Below are positions 27,760 through 39,666 of a stretch of 52,222 bases of DNA, one piece after another. The position numbers and the translations under genes were made by a program. The DNA is taken from positions 1-52,222 of the forward strand of contig JBBFKT010000012.1 in assembly GCA_037482015.1 (NCBI GenBank), given 5' to 3'. A model generated the notes under the pieces. It was not told the DNA's origin. It did no database searches and saw only the letters and a program-made list of their open reading frames with translations. Position 1 is the first letter of the stretch; each line of letters opens with the position of its first letter. The DNA is from Thermodesulforhabdaceae bacterium (GTDB lineage Bacteria; Desulfobacterota; Syntrophobacteria; Syntrophobacterales; Thermodesulforhabdaceae).

Positions 27760-29110
27760 ATTTGATTGGGCTTTTTTTGATCCACAAATTGTGGGCAAAG
27801 AACATGGCGTGAGTGAAAGTGAGTTGGAAAGATACCTTTTAAAGGCGGAACAGGCATGGAATAAAATTATTGAAGAGCGAGACAAGTCTCAGCTTGCTTT
27901 CTGGAATATACTCCAGAATGACTTGGTTATAAGGGAAGTTCGAACTGTTGAAGAAGTGATTCGACAAAAAAGCTGGGAAAACGTTCTTGTGCTCGGTATA
28001 GGAGGATCAGCTCTCGGGGCTATAGCCATCTTTAAAGCTTTGAGACACCCATTTCATAATCTTGTTGCTACTCCTCGCTTTTTTGTAATGGACAACATTG
28101 ATCCTGTTACCTTTGGATCTCTCCTTGAAATGATCAATTGGGAATCAACCCTTGTTATTGTTATCAGCAAGTCCGGCACTACGGCTGAAACTATGAGCCA
28201 GTTTCTTATTGTAAGGGAAAAAATTAAAAAGGCTGTTGGACCGAATGCAGCTAAGAACCACATTATTGCTATTACCGATCCAGAAAAGGGTATCCTAAGA
28301 ACGATCGCTAGATCTATGGACCTTGTATCATGCACTGTTCCTTCTCTTCTAGGTGGCCGATTTTCCGTGTTATCTCCTGTGGGTTTAGTCCCTGCCCTGT
28401 GCGTTGGAGTTGACATTCAAGCACTATGGGAAGGAGCAGTTATGATGGCTGACGCTGTAAGCGGGTCATCTCTTATGGATAATCCTGTTGTTAAAAACGG
28501 CTTGTATCAATTTGTGTTTGATTCTGAAAAGAAAAAATCGACACATGTTTATTGGGCTTATGCAGATGGATTGTATTACCTTGCCGATTGGTTACGTCAG
28601 CTTGTTGCCGAGAGTCTAGGAAAGAAAAGACTTGATGACGGATATTCCGTGGGAATCACACCGATTAAGGCTCTGGGCGTTACGGATCAACACTCACAGC
28701 TACAACTCTACCGTGAAGGTCCGAATGACAAGGTGATAATTTTTCTTGGGGTCAAAAACTGGGTTTGCGATGTAGAAATTCCCCAGCCGGATAAAGAAGA
28801 AGCTACCCTTGCATATCTGGGAGGACATACTTTAGGTGAACTTTTGCACGCTGAACAGCGTGCCACTGCTTGCGCTCTAGCTGAGGCTGGTCGTCCTAAC
28901 ATGACAGTGTGGTTTCCAACTTTAGATGCTTTTACTTTTGGCCAGGCTTTCTTCATGTTTGAACTTCAGACGGCGTTTATGGGATTTCTTTACGGGATAA
29001 ATCCTTTTGATCAACCCGGAGTAGAACTGTCTAAAATGATGACCTATGGTCTGATGGGACGCCAGGGATTTGAAAAATACGCTGCCATGGTGGAGAATTT
29101 TGGTAGATGA
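27725..29110 (+). CDS. pgi: Glucose-6-phosphate isomerase
   Basis: A 461-residue phosphoglucose isomerase, shorter than the ~550-residue enteric form but similar to compact bacterial forms. The SIS-fold signatures are LVLGIGGSALGAIAI and VIVISKSGTTAETMSQ; the catalytic region includes VTDQHSQLQLYREGPNDK. ATG 27725 was chosen because AAAAAGGAG precedes it, although an in-frame GTG lies at 27701. It interconverts glucose-6-phosphate and fructose-6-phosphate in the cytoplasm. Its stop overlaps the histidine kinase start (ATGA), so the two are coupled. Confidence 0.94.
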   Translation: MLQNSKNVMKLEFDWAFFDPQIVGKEHGVSESELERYLLKAEQAWNKIIEERDKSQLAFWNILQNDLVIREVRTVEEVIRQKSWENVLVLGIGGSALGAIAIFKALRHPFHNLVATPRFFVMDNIDPVTFGSLLEMINWESTLVIVISKSGTTAETMSQFLIVREKIKKAVGPNAAKNHIIAITDPEKGILRTIARSMDLVSCTVPSLLGGRFSVLSPVGLVPALCVGVDIQALWEGAVMMADAVSGSSLMDNPVVKNGLYQFVFDSEKKKSTHVYWAYADGLYYLADWLRQLVAESLGKKRLDDGYSVGITPIKALGVTDQHSQLQLYREGPNDKVIIFLGVKNWVCDVEIPQPDKEEATLAYLGGHTLGELLHAEQRATACALAEAGRPNMTVWFPTLDAFTFGQAFFMFELQTAFMGFLYGINPFDQPGVELSKMMTYGLMGRQGFEKYAAMVENFGR

Positions 29111-30591
29111 AAAATGTAGTTGACTCTTTTACCCAAAAGGTTGGACACCAAAAAGAAGAAGAAACCATCAAGCCTTTTCAACTGGTAAAGTATCTTTCTG
29201 TGGTGGGATTGTGCGTTGTGCTCATAGGAGCTTTTGTTTTTTCAAGCTTTATAGCCCGTGGCGCAAAAAAAATCGTTTTAAGGAAGAGTGAAGAAAATGC
29301 ATCTTTGCTGGCGAAAAACTTGAATTATCGAGTTGTTAGGGAGTTCATACTTGATACTCTAGCTACAGAAGGGGCGATTCGCTTAAGCAAGCGTGAACAG
29401 TATGAGAAGCTTGATATTATAGTTAGAAACACCATACATGGATTTCCCGTCAAAGAAGTAAATATTTATGACCTGCTTGGGGAATTGACTTATAGCACTT
29501 CTAAGGGTGTAACTCTCGGGACTAAAAAAAATTTAGGGGAGCCGTTTAAGAGATCTCTTAAGGGCGATATTGTATCAGTATTCAAGGGAGGTAAGTCCTT
29601 TCTGGGGTTTGAATGGCCCTGGGGAAACAAGGCGCAAGCTCTGGTGACCTACATCCCTATGTGGATTGGAATGATAGAGTTAGAAACGCATCAGGAAGTT
29701 GTTGGCACAGTGGCTGTTTTTGAGATTATTCAAGATATTTCTGGAGATTACGAAAAGATCTTTCGCTTTCAATGGATTGTTATAGGTTCTGTTACTGTGT
29801 TTGTGGGGATTTTGCTTTCTGCTTTGCTGTTTTTTGCAAGACGAGCAGAGAAGATTATCGAAAAAAGAGCCATGGAGCGCATCAGATTAAAAGAGAAATT
29901 ACATAGAGCTGAACATCTTGCCTCTCTGGGAGAAATGGTCGCTTCGGTGTCTCACGAAATTAAAAATCCTCTTGGTATCATTCACAGCACGGCGTCGTTA
30001 TTACGTAAGCGTCTTGAAAATGAAAAAAATCAGCGCCTTGCTAGTATTATTGTAGATGAAGCTACAAGATTAAACAGTATCGTAACGGAATTTCTTGACT
30101 TTGCCCGACCTAAAGATCCCCAGTTTTCTAACATTATTTTAGAAGATTTGCTGGATGAGGCTATATCCTTCATTGAAAATCAGTGTAAGGAACGAGGGGT
30201 AGCAGTTCGAAAAGAGTATAAGAACGGTTTGTTAAAACCCTCGATGGTCCGAGCCGATTCAATGCTTCTACATCGGGCTTTTTACAACCTTTTCGTAAAC
30301 GCTTTGCAGGCAATGCCCAAGGGAGGCGAGCTCACTATAGATATTAAGTTTAATGGCCAATTTTGTGAGGTGAGGATTTCAGATACCGGTCCCGGTATTC
30401 CAGATCATCTCAAGGAAAAAATTTTCAGGCCTTTTTTTACAACAAAAGAAAAAGGAACTGGATTGGGACTGGCTATTGTTAAGTCGGTAATCGAAAGCCA
30501 TGGTGGCGAGGTGGTTGTCGAATCCGAGGAGGGTAAGGGAACTACTTTGATAGTAAGACTTCCTTTTAACGAGAAGTTGTCGGTTCAATAA
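29107..30591 (+). CDS. Membrane sensor histidine kinase
   Basis: A 494-residue kinase with two membrane helices (about residues 31-52 and 222-244) around a ~170-residue extracytoplasmic sensor that I cannot assign. His283 in SVSHEIKNPLG is the phosphoacceptor. The ATPase domain shows the N box NLFVNALQAM, G1 DTGPGIP and G2 GTGLGLAIV. The kinase core resembles NtrB/AtoS-type kinases. No response regulator is adjacent, and the only activator in the window (14017-15522) lacks a receiver domain. Translation is coupled to pgi by an ATGA overlap. Confidence 0.92.
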   Translation: MKNVVDSFTQKVGHQKEEETIKPFQLVKYLSVVGLCVVLIGAFVFSSFIARGAKKIVLRKSEENASLLAKNLNYRVVREFILDTLATEGAIRLSKREQYEKLDIIVRNTIHGFPVKEVNIYDLLGELTYSTSKGVTLGTKKNLGEPFKRSLKGDIVSVFKGGKSFLGFEWPWGNKAQALVTYIPMWIGMIELETHQEVVGTVAVFEIIQDISGDYEKIFRFQWIVIGSVTVFVGILLSALLFFARRAEKIIEKRAMERIRLKEKLHRAEHLASLGEMVASVSHEIKNPLGIIHSTASLLRKRLENEKNQRLASIIVDEATRLNSIVTEFLDFARPKDPQFSNIILEDLLDEAISFIENQCKERGVAVRKEYKNGLLKPSMVRADSMLLHRAFYNLFVNALQAMPKGGELTIDIKFNGQFCEVRISDTGPGIPDHLKEKIFRPFFTTKEKGTGLGLAIVKSVIESHGGEVVVESEEGKGTTLIVRLPFNEKLSVQ

Positions 30592-30605
30592 CCTATAAAC
30601 ATGAA

Positions 30606-30630
30606 GCGGGGACCAGGTCCCCGCCATTTT
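30606..30630 (+). terminator. Terminator hairpin between the kinase gene and convergent mdh
   Basis: GCGGGGACCAGGTCCCCGC (30606-30624) folds into a very stable short hairpin followed by CATTTT. It lies between convergent genes and could stop transcription from either side. The T-run is short, so termination is probable rather than certain. Confidence 0.65.
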
Positions 30631-30639
30631 CTCGCCTTA

Positions 30640-33676
<3,037 letters not shown>

Positions 33677-33719
33677 AACGCCTACTCCTTTTTAACGTTC
33701 GTTAAATAGCGCTACGGTA

Positions 33720-33944
33720 TTATTTGATCAGTCTCATTTGTAAGAATCGTCTCATTTCCATAGCTGCCTGCCGGCCTGAAATTGCCCATAGACTGGGAAT
33801 TGCCACGGGTTTAGCGGGTGCTAGAACTTGAAAGAGTTCTTCTTGTGGAGCCTCAACAGCCAGTCTAGCCTCTTGTTCCGCCTGGAGATACATGGTTATC
33901 GCTCCAGCTATTGCAGCTACAACCTTTTCTTTGTGATTTTTCAT
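33720..33944 (-). CDS. Small OadG-like protein without a membrane segment
   Basis: A 74-residue protein whose N-terminal part (KVVAAIAGAITMYL) and C-terminal part (SLWAISGRQAAMEMRR) resemble the cytoplasmic tail of sodium-pump decarboxylase gamma subunits (OadG/MmdC), but the N-terminal membrane helix of that family is absent. AAGGAG lies upstream of the ATG. It is 43 bases before the carboxyltransferase gene, which supports a role as an assembly or docking subunit. The family link rests on weak similarity. Confidence 0.6.
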   Translation of the reverse strand: MKNHKEKVVAAIAGAITMYLQAEQEARLAVEAPQEELFQVLAPAKPVAIPSLWAISGRQAAMEMRRFLQMRLIK

Positions 33945-33960
33945 GGGAGGATGCTCCTTC

Positions 33961-34533
33961 TTATAATCCTAAAACGCCCGATATTTTTCGCATCGCCTCA
34001 ATGCTTAACTCAATAAAACGCATAGGATCTATTCCTATACGTTCGCAAAGCATTATGTGTTCTCTGTTGACATTTCTCGCAAAATCTTTGCTCTTCATAC
34101 GCTTTTTAACAGACTGGGGCTGAAGTTTTTCGATTTTCTTCTCAGGATGAACAAGAGTTGCCGCCACTATGAGACCGGTTATGGTTTCTGCAGCGGTTAG
34201 AGCGAAGTCCAGGGTGGTTTCTCGGGTGAGGTTTAGAGCTTCCGCATTGTGGCGCATAATTGCCTGGATTACTTCTTCGGGAAGGTTGAAGGACGCAAGC
34301 AGTTCCGCAGTTTTCTTTCCATGCTCCTGAGGAGAGTCCATTGTTAGTTCGTAGTCGAGATCGTGTAAAAGACCGGCAAGTCCCCAAAGATCTTTATCCT
34401 CTCCAAGTTCTTCAGCAAGAACTCTCATGATAGCTTCCGTAGCAATGCAGTGCTTCCTCAGGTTGTCGGATTTCACATGAGTTGATAAAAGTTCCAAAGC
34501 CTGTTCTCTAGTTATGTTTAGCGAATCGCTCAT
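33961..34533 (-). CDS. HD-domain phosphohydrolase-like protein
   Basis: A 190-residue HD-superfamily protein. The metal-binding motif is in GLLHDLDYELTMDSPQEHGKK, where the HD pair and a later His are visible, preceded by KHCIATEAIMR. These proteins are metal-dependent phosphohydrolases acting on nucleotides or related substrates; the substrate here is unknown. The gene lies 16 bases upstream of the OadG-like gene and 33 bases after the Rho_N-like gene in a minus-strand operon. Confidence 0.85.
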   Translation of the reverse strand: MSDSLNITREQALELLSTHVKSDNLRKHCIATEAIMRVLAEELGEDKDLWGLAGLLHDLDYELTMDSPQEHGKKTAELLASFNLPEEVIQAIMRHNAEALNLTRETTLDFALTAAETITGLIVAATLVHPEKKIEKLQPQSVKKRMKSKDFARNVNREHIMLCERIGIDPMRFIELSIEAMRKISGVLGL

Positions 34534-34566
34534 TGTTTAACAGTAACCACCCTTTTGCCGTTAAGC

Positions 34567-34896
34567 CTATGCAGCGGCTCGCCGGGTTTTCTTTTTAAGC
34601 CTGCTTATCGCTTTGCGGAGCTTTTCTACAGCCTTTTTGTCGCCAGCCGCTCTGGCTTCTTCTCGTTTTACCTTTAGTTCCTTAATTTTTGCCTTGATCG
34701 CCCTTACATCGATTGTTGTTGTTTTCTTCTTTTCATCGACAATGCCGCGAGCTTCCTTGATGACTTTGATCAGCTCATCTTTGTTCATACCGTGGACACC
34801 GGTCACGCCTTCAATGGTTAAGGCGATTTCTCTGAGTTCTTTTGCTGTCATTTTCTCCAGAGGTTTTTCCTTCTGTGCTTTCTCTTTCTTACCCAT
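34567..34896 (-). CDS. Small basic protein with a Rho N-terminal-like helical domain
   Basis: A 109-residue Lys/Arg-rich protein. Residues ~14-50 (KMTAKELREIALTIEG, then VHGMNKDELIKVIKEA) fit the Rho_N/SAP-like helix-extended-helix fold that binds nucleic acid. The C-terminal half is a charged helix, perhaps a coiled coil, ending KKTRRAAA. It is probably a small nucleic-acid-binding protein, but its role is unknown. It is 34 bases from the slipin gene, and AAGGAGTGAG precedes the ATG. Confidence 0.75.
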   Translation of the reverse strand: MGKKEKAQKEKPLEKMTAKELREIALTIEGVTGVHGMNKDELIKVIKEARGIVDEKKKTTTIDVRAIKAKIKELKVKREEARAAGDKKAVEKLRKAISRLKKKTRRAAA

Positions 34897-34930
34897 ATTT
34901 GTCTCACTCCTTTCCGGCTGTTAAATTTGT

Positions 34931-35728
34931 TTACATGTCATTCAAGCCATTCTTTTGAGATTCCTTTGTGGGGCTGTCCGACATGTTTAATTTCTGGCGT
35001 ATAAAAGGAGTAATGATGTCTATCGGGATGGGAAAGAGTGTCGTAGAGTTGTTTTCAGAGGCGATTTCTCGCAAAGTCTGTAGATATCTAAGCTGAATAG
35101 CTACCGGATATTTTTGGATAATTGCTGCGGCATCGGCAAGCTTTTGAGCAGCCTGATATTCTCCTTCCGCACCAATGATTTTTGCTCGCCTTTCTCTTTC
35201 AGCTTCCGCCTGTTTTGCCATAGCTCGCTGCATTTCCTGGGGAAGATCTATATGTTTTAACTCAACAACAGTTACCTTAATGCCCCATGGATCCGTATGT
35301 TTGTCGAGAATTTCCTGAAGATGAGCATTGATTTTATCTCGCTCTGCAAGAAGTTCATCAAGCTCTGCCTGCCCGCATACACTTCTTAGAGTTGTTTGAG
35401 CTAGCTGGCTGGTAGCAAAAAGGTAATTTTCTACCGAGATTACAGCCTTTACCGGATCGATTACCCTGAAATACACTACCGCATTTACTTTAATGGAGAC
35501 GTTATCTCTTGTTATGACATCCTGAGGGGCTACGTCCATGGTTACAAGTCTGAGACTTACTTTTTGCATACGATCAATAATAGGAATAAGCAAAATGAGG
35601 CCAGGTCCCTTTGCTCCGATGACTCTACCAAGCCTGAACACTACCCCTCGTTCGTATTCCCTTAGCACACGAAGAGCGTTTGCCAGGAATATAATTCCAA
35701 GTATCACAAGCAAAATAATTCCATACAT
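34931..35728 (-). CDS. Slipin-family SPFH/band 7 membrane protein
   Basis: A 265-residue stomatin-like protein. One N-terminal membrane segment ([16 protein letters not shown]) precedes the SPFH domain, which starts [14 protein letters not shown] and includes [18 protein letters not shown]. The C-terminal part is a coiled coil ([18 protein letters not shown]). Slipins form membrane assemblies and are often paired with an NfeD-type protease. The upstream gene (35804-37159) is exactly that partner, 75 bases away. The short gap and shared strand suggest one operon. Confidence 0.92.
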   Translation of the reverse strand: MYGIILLVILGIIFLANALRVLREYERGVVFRLGRVIGAKGPGLILLIPIIDRMQKVSLRLVTMDVAPQDVITRDNVSIKVNAVVYFRVIDPVKAVISVENYLFATSQLAQTTLRSVCGQAELDELLAERDKINAHLQEILDKHTDPWGIKVTVVELKHIDLPQEMQRAMAKQAEAERERRAKIIGAEGEYQAAQKLADAAAIIQKYPVAIQLRYLQTLREIASENNSTTLFPIPIDIITPFIRQKLNMSDSPTKESQKNGLNDM

Positions 35729-35803
35729 CTCTATTCCTCCCTTACATTGGCTCTGCCGCTAGGTTTTTATTTAGCGGTTAGCCATCTAGAACAAAGGTTA
35801 ATG

Positions 35804-37159
35804 TTATTTAACACCGATTTTTTTCACACGCAACTTTAAATTATGGACTTCCACTACTTCTACTTCTGTTCCTTTTGGGAGAAATTCATCACTTTCAGCG
35901 TTCCAGAGTTCACCCTCAACAAAAATCTTTCCAGTTGGAGTGAGGGGTTCCTCTACGATTCCTCGTGCGCCAATGAGAGCCTCTACGCCTATTTTGGGTT
36001 TCATGCGTTGAGCTCGGTAGGTGAGGCCAGCTACTACCAAAAAGAAAAGACTAATGCCCAGAACCGAAGGGACTAAAACCGAGTAGGGAACCATTAAATG
36101 ACCAGAGGGCGAACGAAATAACATAATAGAACCTAAGGTTAGTGATATCAAACCTGCGATAGCAAGCATCCCATAGGAACTGACTTTTATCTCCAGGATG
36201 AAGAAAATTATGGCGAGAATGATAAACAATATACCAGCGTAATTCACAGGCAGGGTCTGTAATGCATAAAATGCCAGGATTAAAGATATAGCTCCAATAA
36301 CCCCAGGAAGAACGGCTCCTGGTTGAGAAAGCTCAAAATAAAGCCCTGCAAGTCCGATCATAAGAAGTATGTAAGCTAGAGTGGGGTTACTGATTGTCTT
36401 TAGAATTTTGTGTCCAAACCCCGGTTCGATCTTTTGGACTTCTAAACCAGCCGTGTGAATAATTTTCTTAAAATTCTTGCGCTCAATCTCCTTTCCATCA
36501 ATTTTCTGTAAAAGGTCCGGAATATCTTGAGCCACTAAGTCAATGACGTTAAGCTTGTAAGCTTCCAGAGCTGTAGCCGAAGCGCTTTCTCTTATGGCTT
36601 TTTCAAGCCACTCAGAGTTTCTGAAACGTTCTTCGGCAATACTCTTTGCAAAAGCTACCATATCATTCAGAACTTTTTCGTTCATGGTCTTCGGCACATC
36701 TTCGCCCGATCCAGTTACCGGATGTGCCGCTCCTATGTTCGTGCCGGGAGCCATGGCAGCAATATCCGCCGCAACGGTTATTAAGACCCCCGCCGATGCG
36801 GCCTGAGAACCAGGTGGATATACAAAAACCACCACAGGGATTGGTGCGCTCATGATCGCCTGCACCATTTTCCGCATGGACGTCATAAGCCCGCCGGGAG
36901 TATCAAGTAATACCAGAAGGAACTCAGCCCCTGTTCCTTTAGATTTTTCAATGGCGTATTCCAGAAAATCCTGGGTGGCAGGATTAATGGTGTCCTGGAT
37001 AGAAATAAGGCAATAATGTGGTGAAGACTTTGATTTACCAGAGTCAGCAATATAAAGGGGTTTTGAACTGGGTTCGGATCCAAAGATTTTCCATGGACAG
37101 GTTAAAATCATAAGAAGCACTATCAGCGTCAACTTTTTCCACATTTTGTTAATGTTCAT
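35804..37159 (-). CDS. NfeD-family membrane-bound serine protease (ClpP-class N-terminal domain)
   Basis: A 451-residue long-form NfeD protein. ATG 37159 follows AGGTG; upstream in-frame starts are poorly placed. A signal peptide leads to a ClpP-like protease domain with LLDTPGGLMTSMR, the nucleophile Ser122 in AASAG and a probable Lys162. Four to five membrane helices follow (about residues 240-370), then a C-terminal OB-fold NfeD domain beginning IGARGIVEEPLTPTGK. The family cleaves the hydrophobic C-terminus of stomatin/slipin partners, and the slipin gene is directly downstream. Confidence 0.92.
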   Translation of the reverse strand: MNINKMWKKLTLIVLLMILTCPWKIFGSEPSSKPLYIADSGKSKSSPHYCLISIQDTINPATQDFLEYAIEKSKGTGAEFLLVLLDTPGGLMTSMRKMVQAIMSAPIPVVVFVYPPGSQAASAGVLITVAADIAAMAPGTNIGAAHPVTGSGEDVPKTMNEKVLNDMVAFAKSIAEERFRNSEWLEKAIRESASATALEAYKLNVIDLVAQDIPDLLQKIDGKEIERKNFKKIIHTAGLEVQKIEPGFGHKILKTISNPTLAYILLMIGLAGLYFELSQPGAVLPGVIGAISLILAFYALQTLPVNYAGILFIILAIIFFILEIKVSSYGMLAIAGLISLTLGSIMLFRSPSGHLMVPYSVLVPSVLGISLFFLVVAGLTYRAQRMKPKIGVEALIGARGIVEEPLTPTGKIFVEGELWNAESDEFLPKGTEVEVVEVHNLKLRVKKIGVK

Positions 37160-37194
37160 AACCATCACCTGCCTTTTTGTATAAATCACGTTTT

Positions 37195-37878
37195 TTAGTT
37201 CTGAAGAAATTTCCTAAGAGTTGAAAAATCTTCCCAGGCTTTTCTCTTTTCCAAAGCGTTTCTTAAGAGATATGCCGGATGAAAAGTAGGAATAACTGGT
37301 ATACCTTGCCAGTTGAAGATTTTGCCTCTCAATCTGTTCATGGGTTGTTTCGTTCTGAGAAGAGTTTCCACAGCACAGGCACCTAGAGCACAAATAACTT
37401 TGGGATTTATAATTTCCAGCTGTCGAAAAAGGAAGGGACTGCAAATGGCTATTTCATCAGCTAAAGGCGTTCTGTTTTGTGGTGGGCGACATTTTACTAC
37501 ATTGCAGATATAAACTTCCTTGCGAGTGAGTCCAATGGCGTGAATCATTTTAGTAAGGAGCCTTCCCGCCTGCCCAACAAAAGGAAGTCCCTGGATATCT
37601 TCTTCATGTCCTGGTCCTTCACCTACAAACACAAGTTGAGCATTGGGATTACCATCCCCAAAAACAATAGTGTTTCTTCCCTCCGAAAGCCTGCATCTTG
37701 TGCAACCTTCAAGGGATTTTTCGAGCTTACGGAGTTTGTCTTGCTTTTCCTTAGGGTCGTTTGAAAAAGTAGCTTCTTTAGTAAGTATGGGTTCTTTGGG
37801 AATTGTGTCCACTCCAAAAAATTCCCAGGATTTACAGATCATTAAAAGCCATCTAGCCATTTCCCCACTTTTAGACAT
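37195..37878 (-). CDS. Family 4 uracil-DNA glycosylase (iron-sulfur type)
   Basis: A 227-residue UDG-superfamily protein. The catalytic motif is VFVGEGPGHEEDIQG, where the GEGPG replaces the GEAPG of the type, and the second motif is HPAYLL. Cys residues in EGCTRCRLSEGR and CNVVKCRPPQNRTP are placed to hold the [4Fe-4S] cluster. It removes uracil from DNA in base-excision repair, and the family is frequent in thermophiles and anaerobes. It overlaps coaBC by 8 bases, which suggests coupled translation. AAGGAA precedes the ATG. Confidence 0.92.
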   Translation of the reverse strand: MSKSGEMARWLLMICKSWEFFGVDTIPKEPILTKEATFSNDPKEKQDKLRKLEKSLEGCTRCRLSEGRNTIVFGDGNPNAQLVFVGEGPGHEEDIQGLPFVGQAGRLLTKMIHAIGLTRKEVYICNVVKCRPPQNRTPLADEIAICSPFLFRQLEIINPKVICALGACAVETLLRTKQPMNRLRGKIFNWQGIPVIPTFHPAYLLRNALEKRKAWEDFSTLRKFLQN

Positions 37879-39088
37879 TCTGTGCTTCCTTCAGGCTTTC
37901 AATAATGTCGAGAAGTCTTTCTGCTACTTCATCCTTAGGTAAACATGGAAATTCTACCACCTTTTCGTTACGAAAAATAATTTTTACCCGATTTGTATCC
38001 ACACAAAAACCCGAATCTGGTCTGGTTACGTCGTTTGCAACGATAAGATCCAGGTTTTTTTGGATAAGCTTTTTTGTGGCATGTTCTACGATGTTTTCCG
38101 TCTCGGCGGCAAATCCTACGGTGATTTGATGTGGTTTCTTAGTTTTACCAATTTCGGCTATAATATCTGGGTTAGGAGTAAGAACTAGAGTAAGACTTTC
38201 GCCGGTTTTTTTGATTTTCTGGGAATGAATTTTCTCCGGTCTATAATCTCCCACGGCCGCCGCCATTATGATAACATCCATTGAAGGGGCAAGATCTATA
38301 GCTTCGTTATACATGTCTATAGCCGATGTAACAGGGTGGACGATGGCTTTGTAAGGATGGGGAAGCTCCACAGGACCCGTCAAAAGATGCACTTCTGCAC
38401 CTCGCCTAAGAGCGGCTTTGGCTATGGCGTATCCCATTTTCCCGCTGGATGGATTGGATATAAATCTTACGGGATCAAAGAATTCTCTAGTCGGACCAGC
38501 CGATACAAGTACCTTTATTCCCTTCCATTTCTGGGGAGTAATGCTGGTTGCTATAGTTTCAACTATAACATCGATTGCAGGAAACCGCCCCTGTCCTTCT
38601 TCTCCGCACGCCATAGTCCCAGATTCGGGTTCCAGCACTAATACCCCTCGGTCTCTAAGAATTTCGATGTTTTTTTGAGTAACCGGATTTTCATACATTG
38701 CTGGGTTCATTGCTGGACACATGACAATCGGTACTTTTGTTGCCAGCAACACTGTTGATAGATAATCGTCGGCTATTCCGTGAGCCGCTTTGGCAAGAAT
38801 ATTTGCTGTGGCTGGAGCTACAACCACAACATCAGCCATGCGGGCTATCTTTATATGACCAATGTCAGCTTCTTCTCTTAATGAGAAAAGATCTGTTGCT
38901 ACAGGGTTTTGAGAAAGTGTTTGTATTGTAAGTGGAGTTACAAACTGTTGTGCCGCTTTGGTCATAATAACGTGAACGTCTGCTCCTTCATCCTTAAGTG
39001 CTCTTATGAGTTCGACGGCTTTATAAGCGGCAATGCTCCCAGTTATACCAAGCACTATGGTTTTTCCTTTAAGAATAGGTCGGCTCAT
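37871..39088 (-). CDS. coaBC: Bifunctional phosphopantothenoylcysteine decarboxylase / phosphopantothenate-cysteine ligase
   Basis: A 405-residue Dfp/CoaBC protein that catalyses two steps of coenzyme A synthesis. The N-terminal CoaC flavoprotein domain has VLGITGSIAAYKAVEL, AMNPAMYENP and GTMACGEEGQGR, the substrate-recognition loop with Cys. The C-terminal CoaB domain begins VLVSAGPTREFFDPVRFISNP and includes VGFAAETEN. ATG 39088 is best placed behind GAGGTG. The gene supplies CoA for the acetyl-CoA chemistry of the organism but is a general housekeeping gene. Confidence 0.95.
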   Translation of the reverse strand: MSRPILKGKTIVLGITGSIAAYKAVELIRALKDEGADVHVIMTKAAQQFVTPLTIQTLSQNPVATDLFSLREEADIGHIKIARMADVVVVAPATANILAKAAHGIADDYLSTVLLATKVPIVMCPAMNPAMYENPVTQKNIEILRDRGVLVLEPESGTMACGEEGQGRFPAIDVIVETIATSITPQKWKGIKVLVSAGPTREFFDPVRFISNPSSGKMGYAIAKAALRRGAEVHLLTGPVELPHPYKAIVHPVTSAIDMYNEAIDLAPSMDVIIMAAAVGDYRPEKIHSQKIKKTGESLTLVLTPNPDIIAEIGKTKKPHQITVGFAAETENIVEHATKKLIQKNLDLIVANDVTRPDSGFCVDTNRVKIIFRNEKVVEFPCLPKDEVAERLLDIIESLKEAQNV

Positions 39089-39102
39089 TGTTTCCACCTC
39101 TG

Positions 39103-39651
39103 CTAAAGCCTGACTTGAGTCGGAGCAACGTAAATTTCCAGGTAGGTATAGACCAAGTGCGAATGTATGATGATGACACAGGTTTTTTGAGGTTTTTCAA
39201 AAACAAGCACTGACCGATTATACCTAAAGCCACTTTTGAATTGCCATTTTTCTCTAACCATAGCCGCCTGGAAAAAATCCACAAGAGAGTTCGGTTCCAC
39301 TCTGCCCTTAAAAACAAGCACTCCACTTTTAAACTGTCCAACCATGAAAACTCTAGACTCGTCTTCAACTATATTCATTTCCTGAGGAACCGGTATGTCT
39401 TCAAAGTCGTAAAAGAGTGGAGCTATAGGATAGCCAGACGTGCTGGTGGTTGGCTGGGTGGTTGATCCTGGGCCGGGGTATCCGGTGGTGGTTCCAGACG
39501 GAGGTGGCAATGTTTGCCCTGTAGAGGGTGATTGAGATAATCCAGACGTAGGGGGAGGAGGTGGTGATAGAGCTCGACTCTGGGAACACCCTGTTAATGC
39601 AACCACTATTAGCATTAAAGTTATTCCCACCAGTAAGTATTTTTTACTCAT
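39103..39651 (-). CDS. Conserved lipoprotein with Pro/Ser/Thr-rich linker
   Basis: A 182-residue lipoprotein. The signal peptide ends at the lipobox LTGC (Cys22). Residues ~28-78 are a Pro/Ser/Thr/Gly-rich linker that includes PPPPPTSG. A ~95-residue globular domain follows, starting DFEDIPVPQEMNIVEDES and containing FFQAAMVREKWQFKSGF. I recognise the layout from other Deltaproteobacterial lipoproteins but cannot assign a function. It is 14 bases from coaBC and 15 bases from the MBL hydrolase, all on the minus strand. Confidence 0.8.
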   Translation of the reverse strand: MSKKYLLVGITLMLIVVALTGCSQSRALSPPPPPTSGLSQSPSTGQTLPPPSGTTTGYPGPGSTTQPTTSTSGYPIAPLFYDFEDIPVPQEMNIVEDESRVFMVGQFKSGVLVFKGRVEPNSLVDFFQAAMVREKWQFKSGFRYNRSVLVFEKPQKTCVIIIHSHLVYTYLEIYVAPTQVRL

Positions 39652-39666
39652 GTCAGTGCTCCTTGT

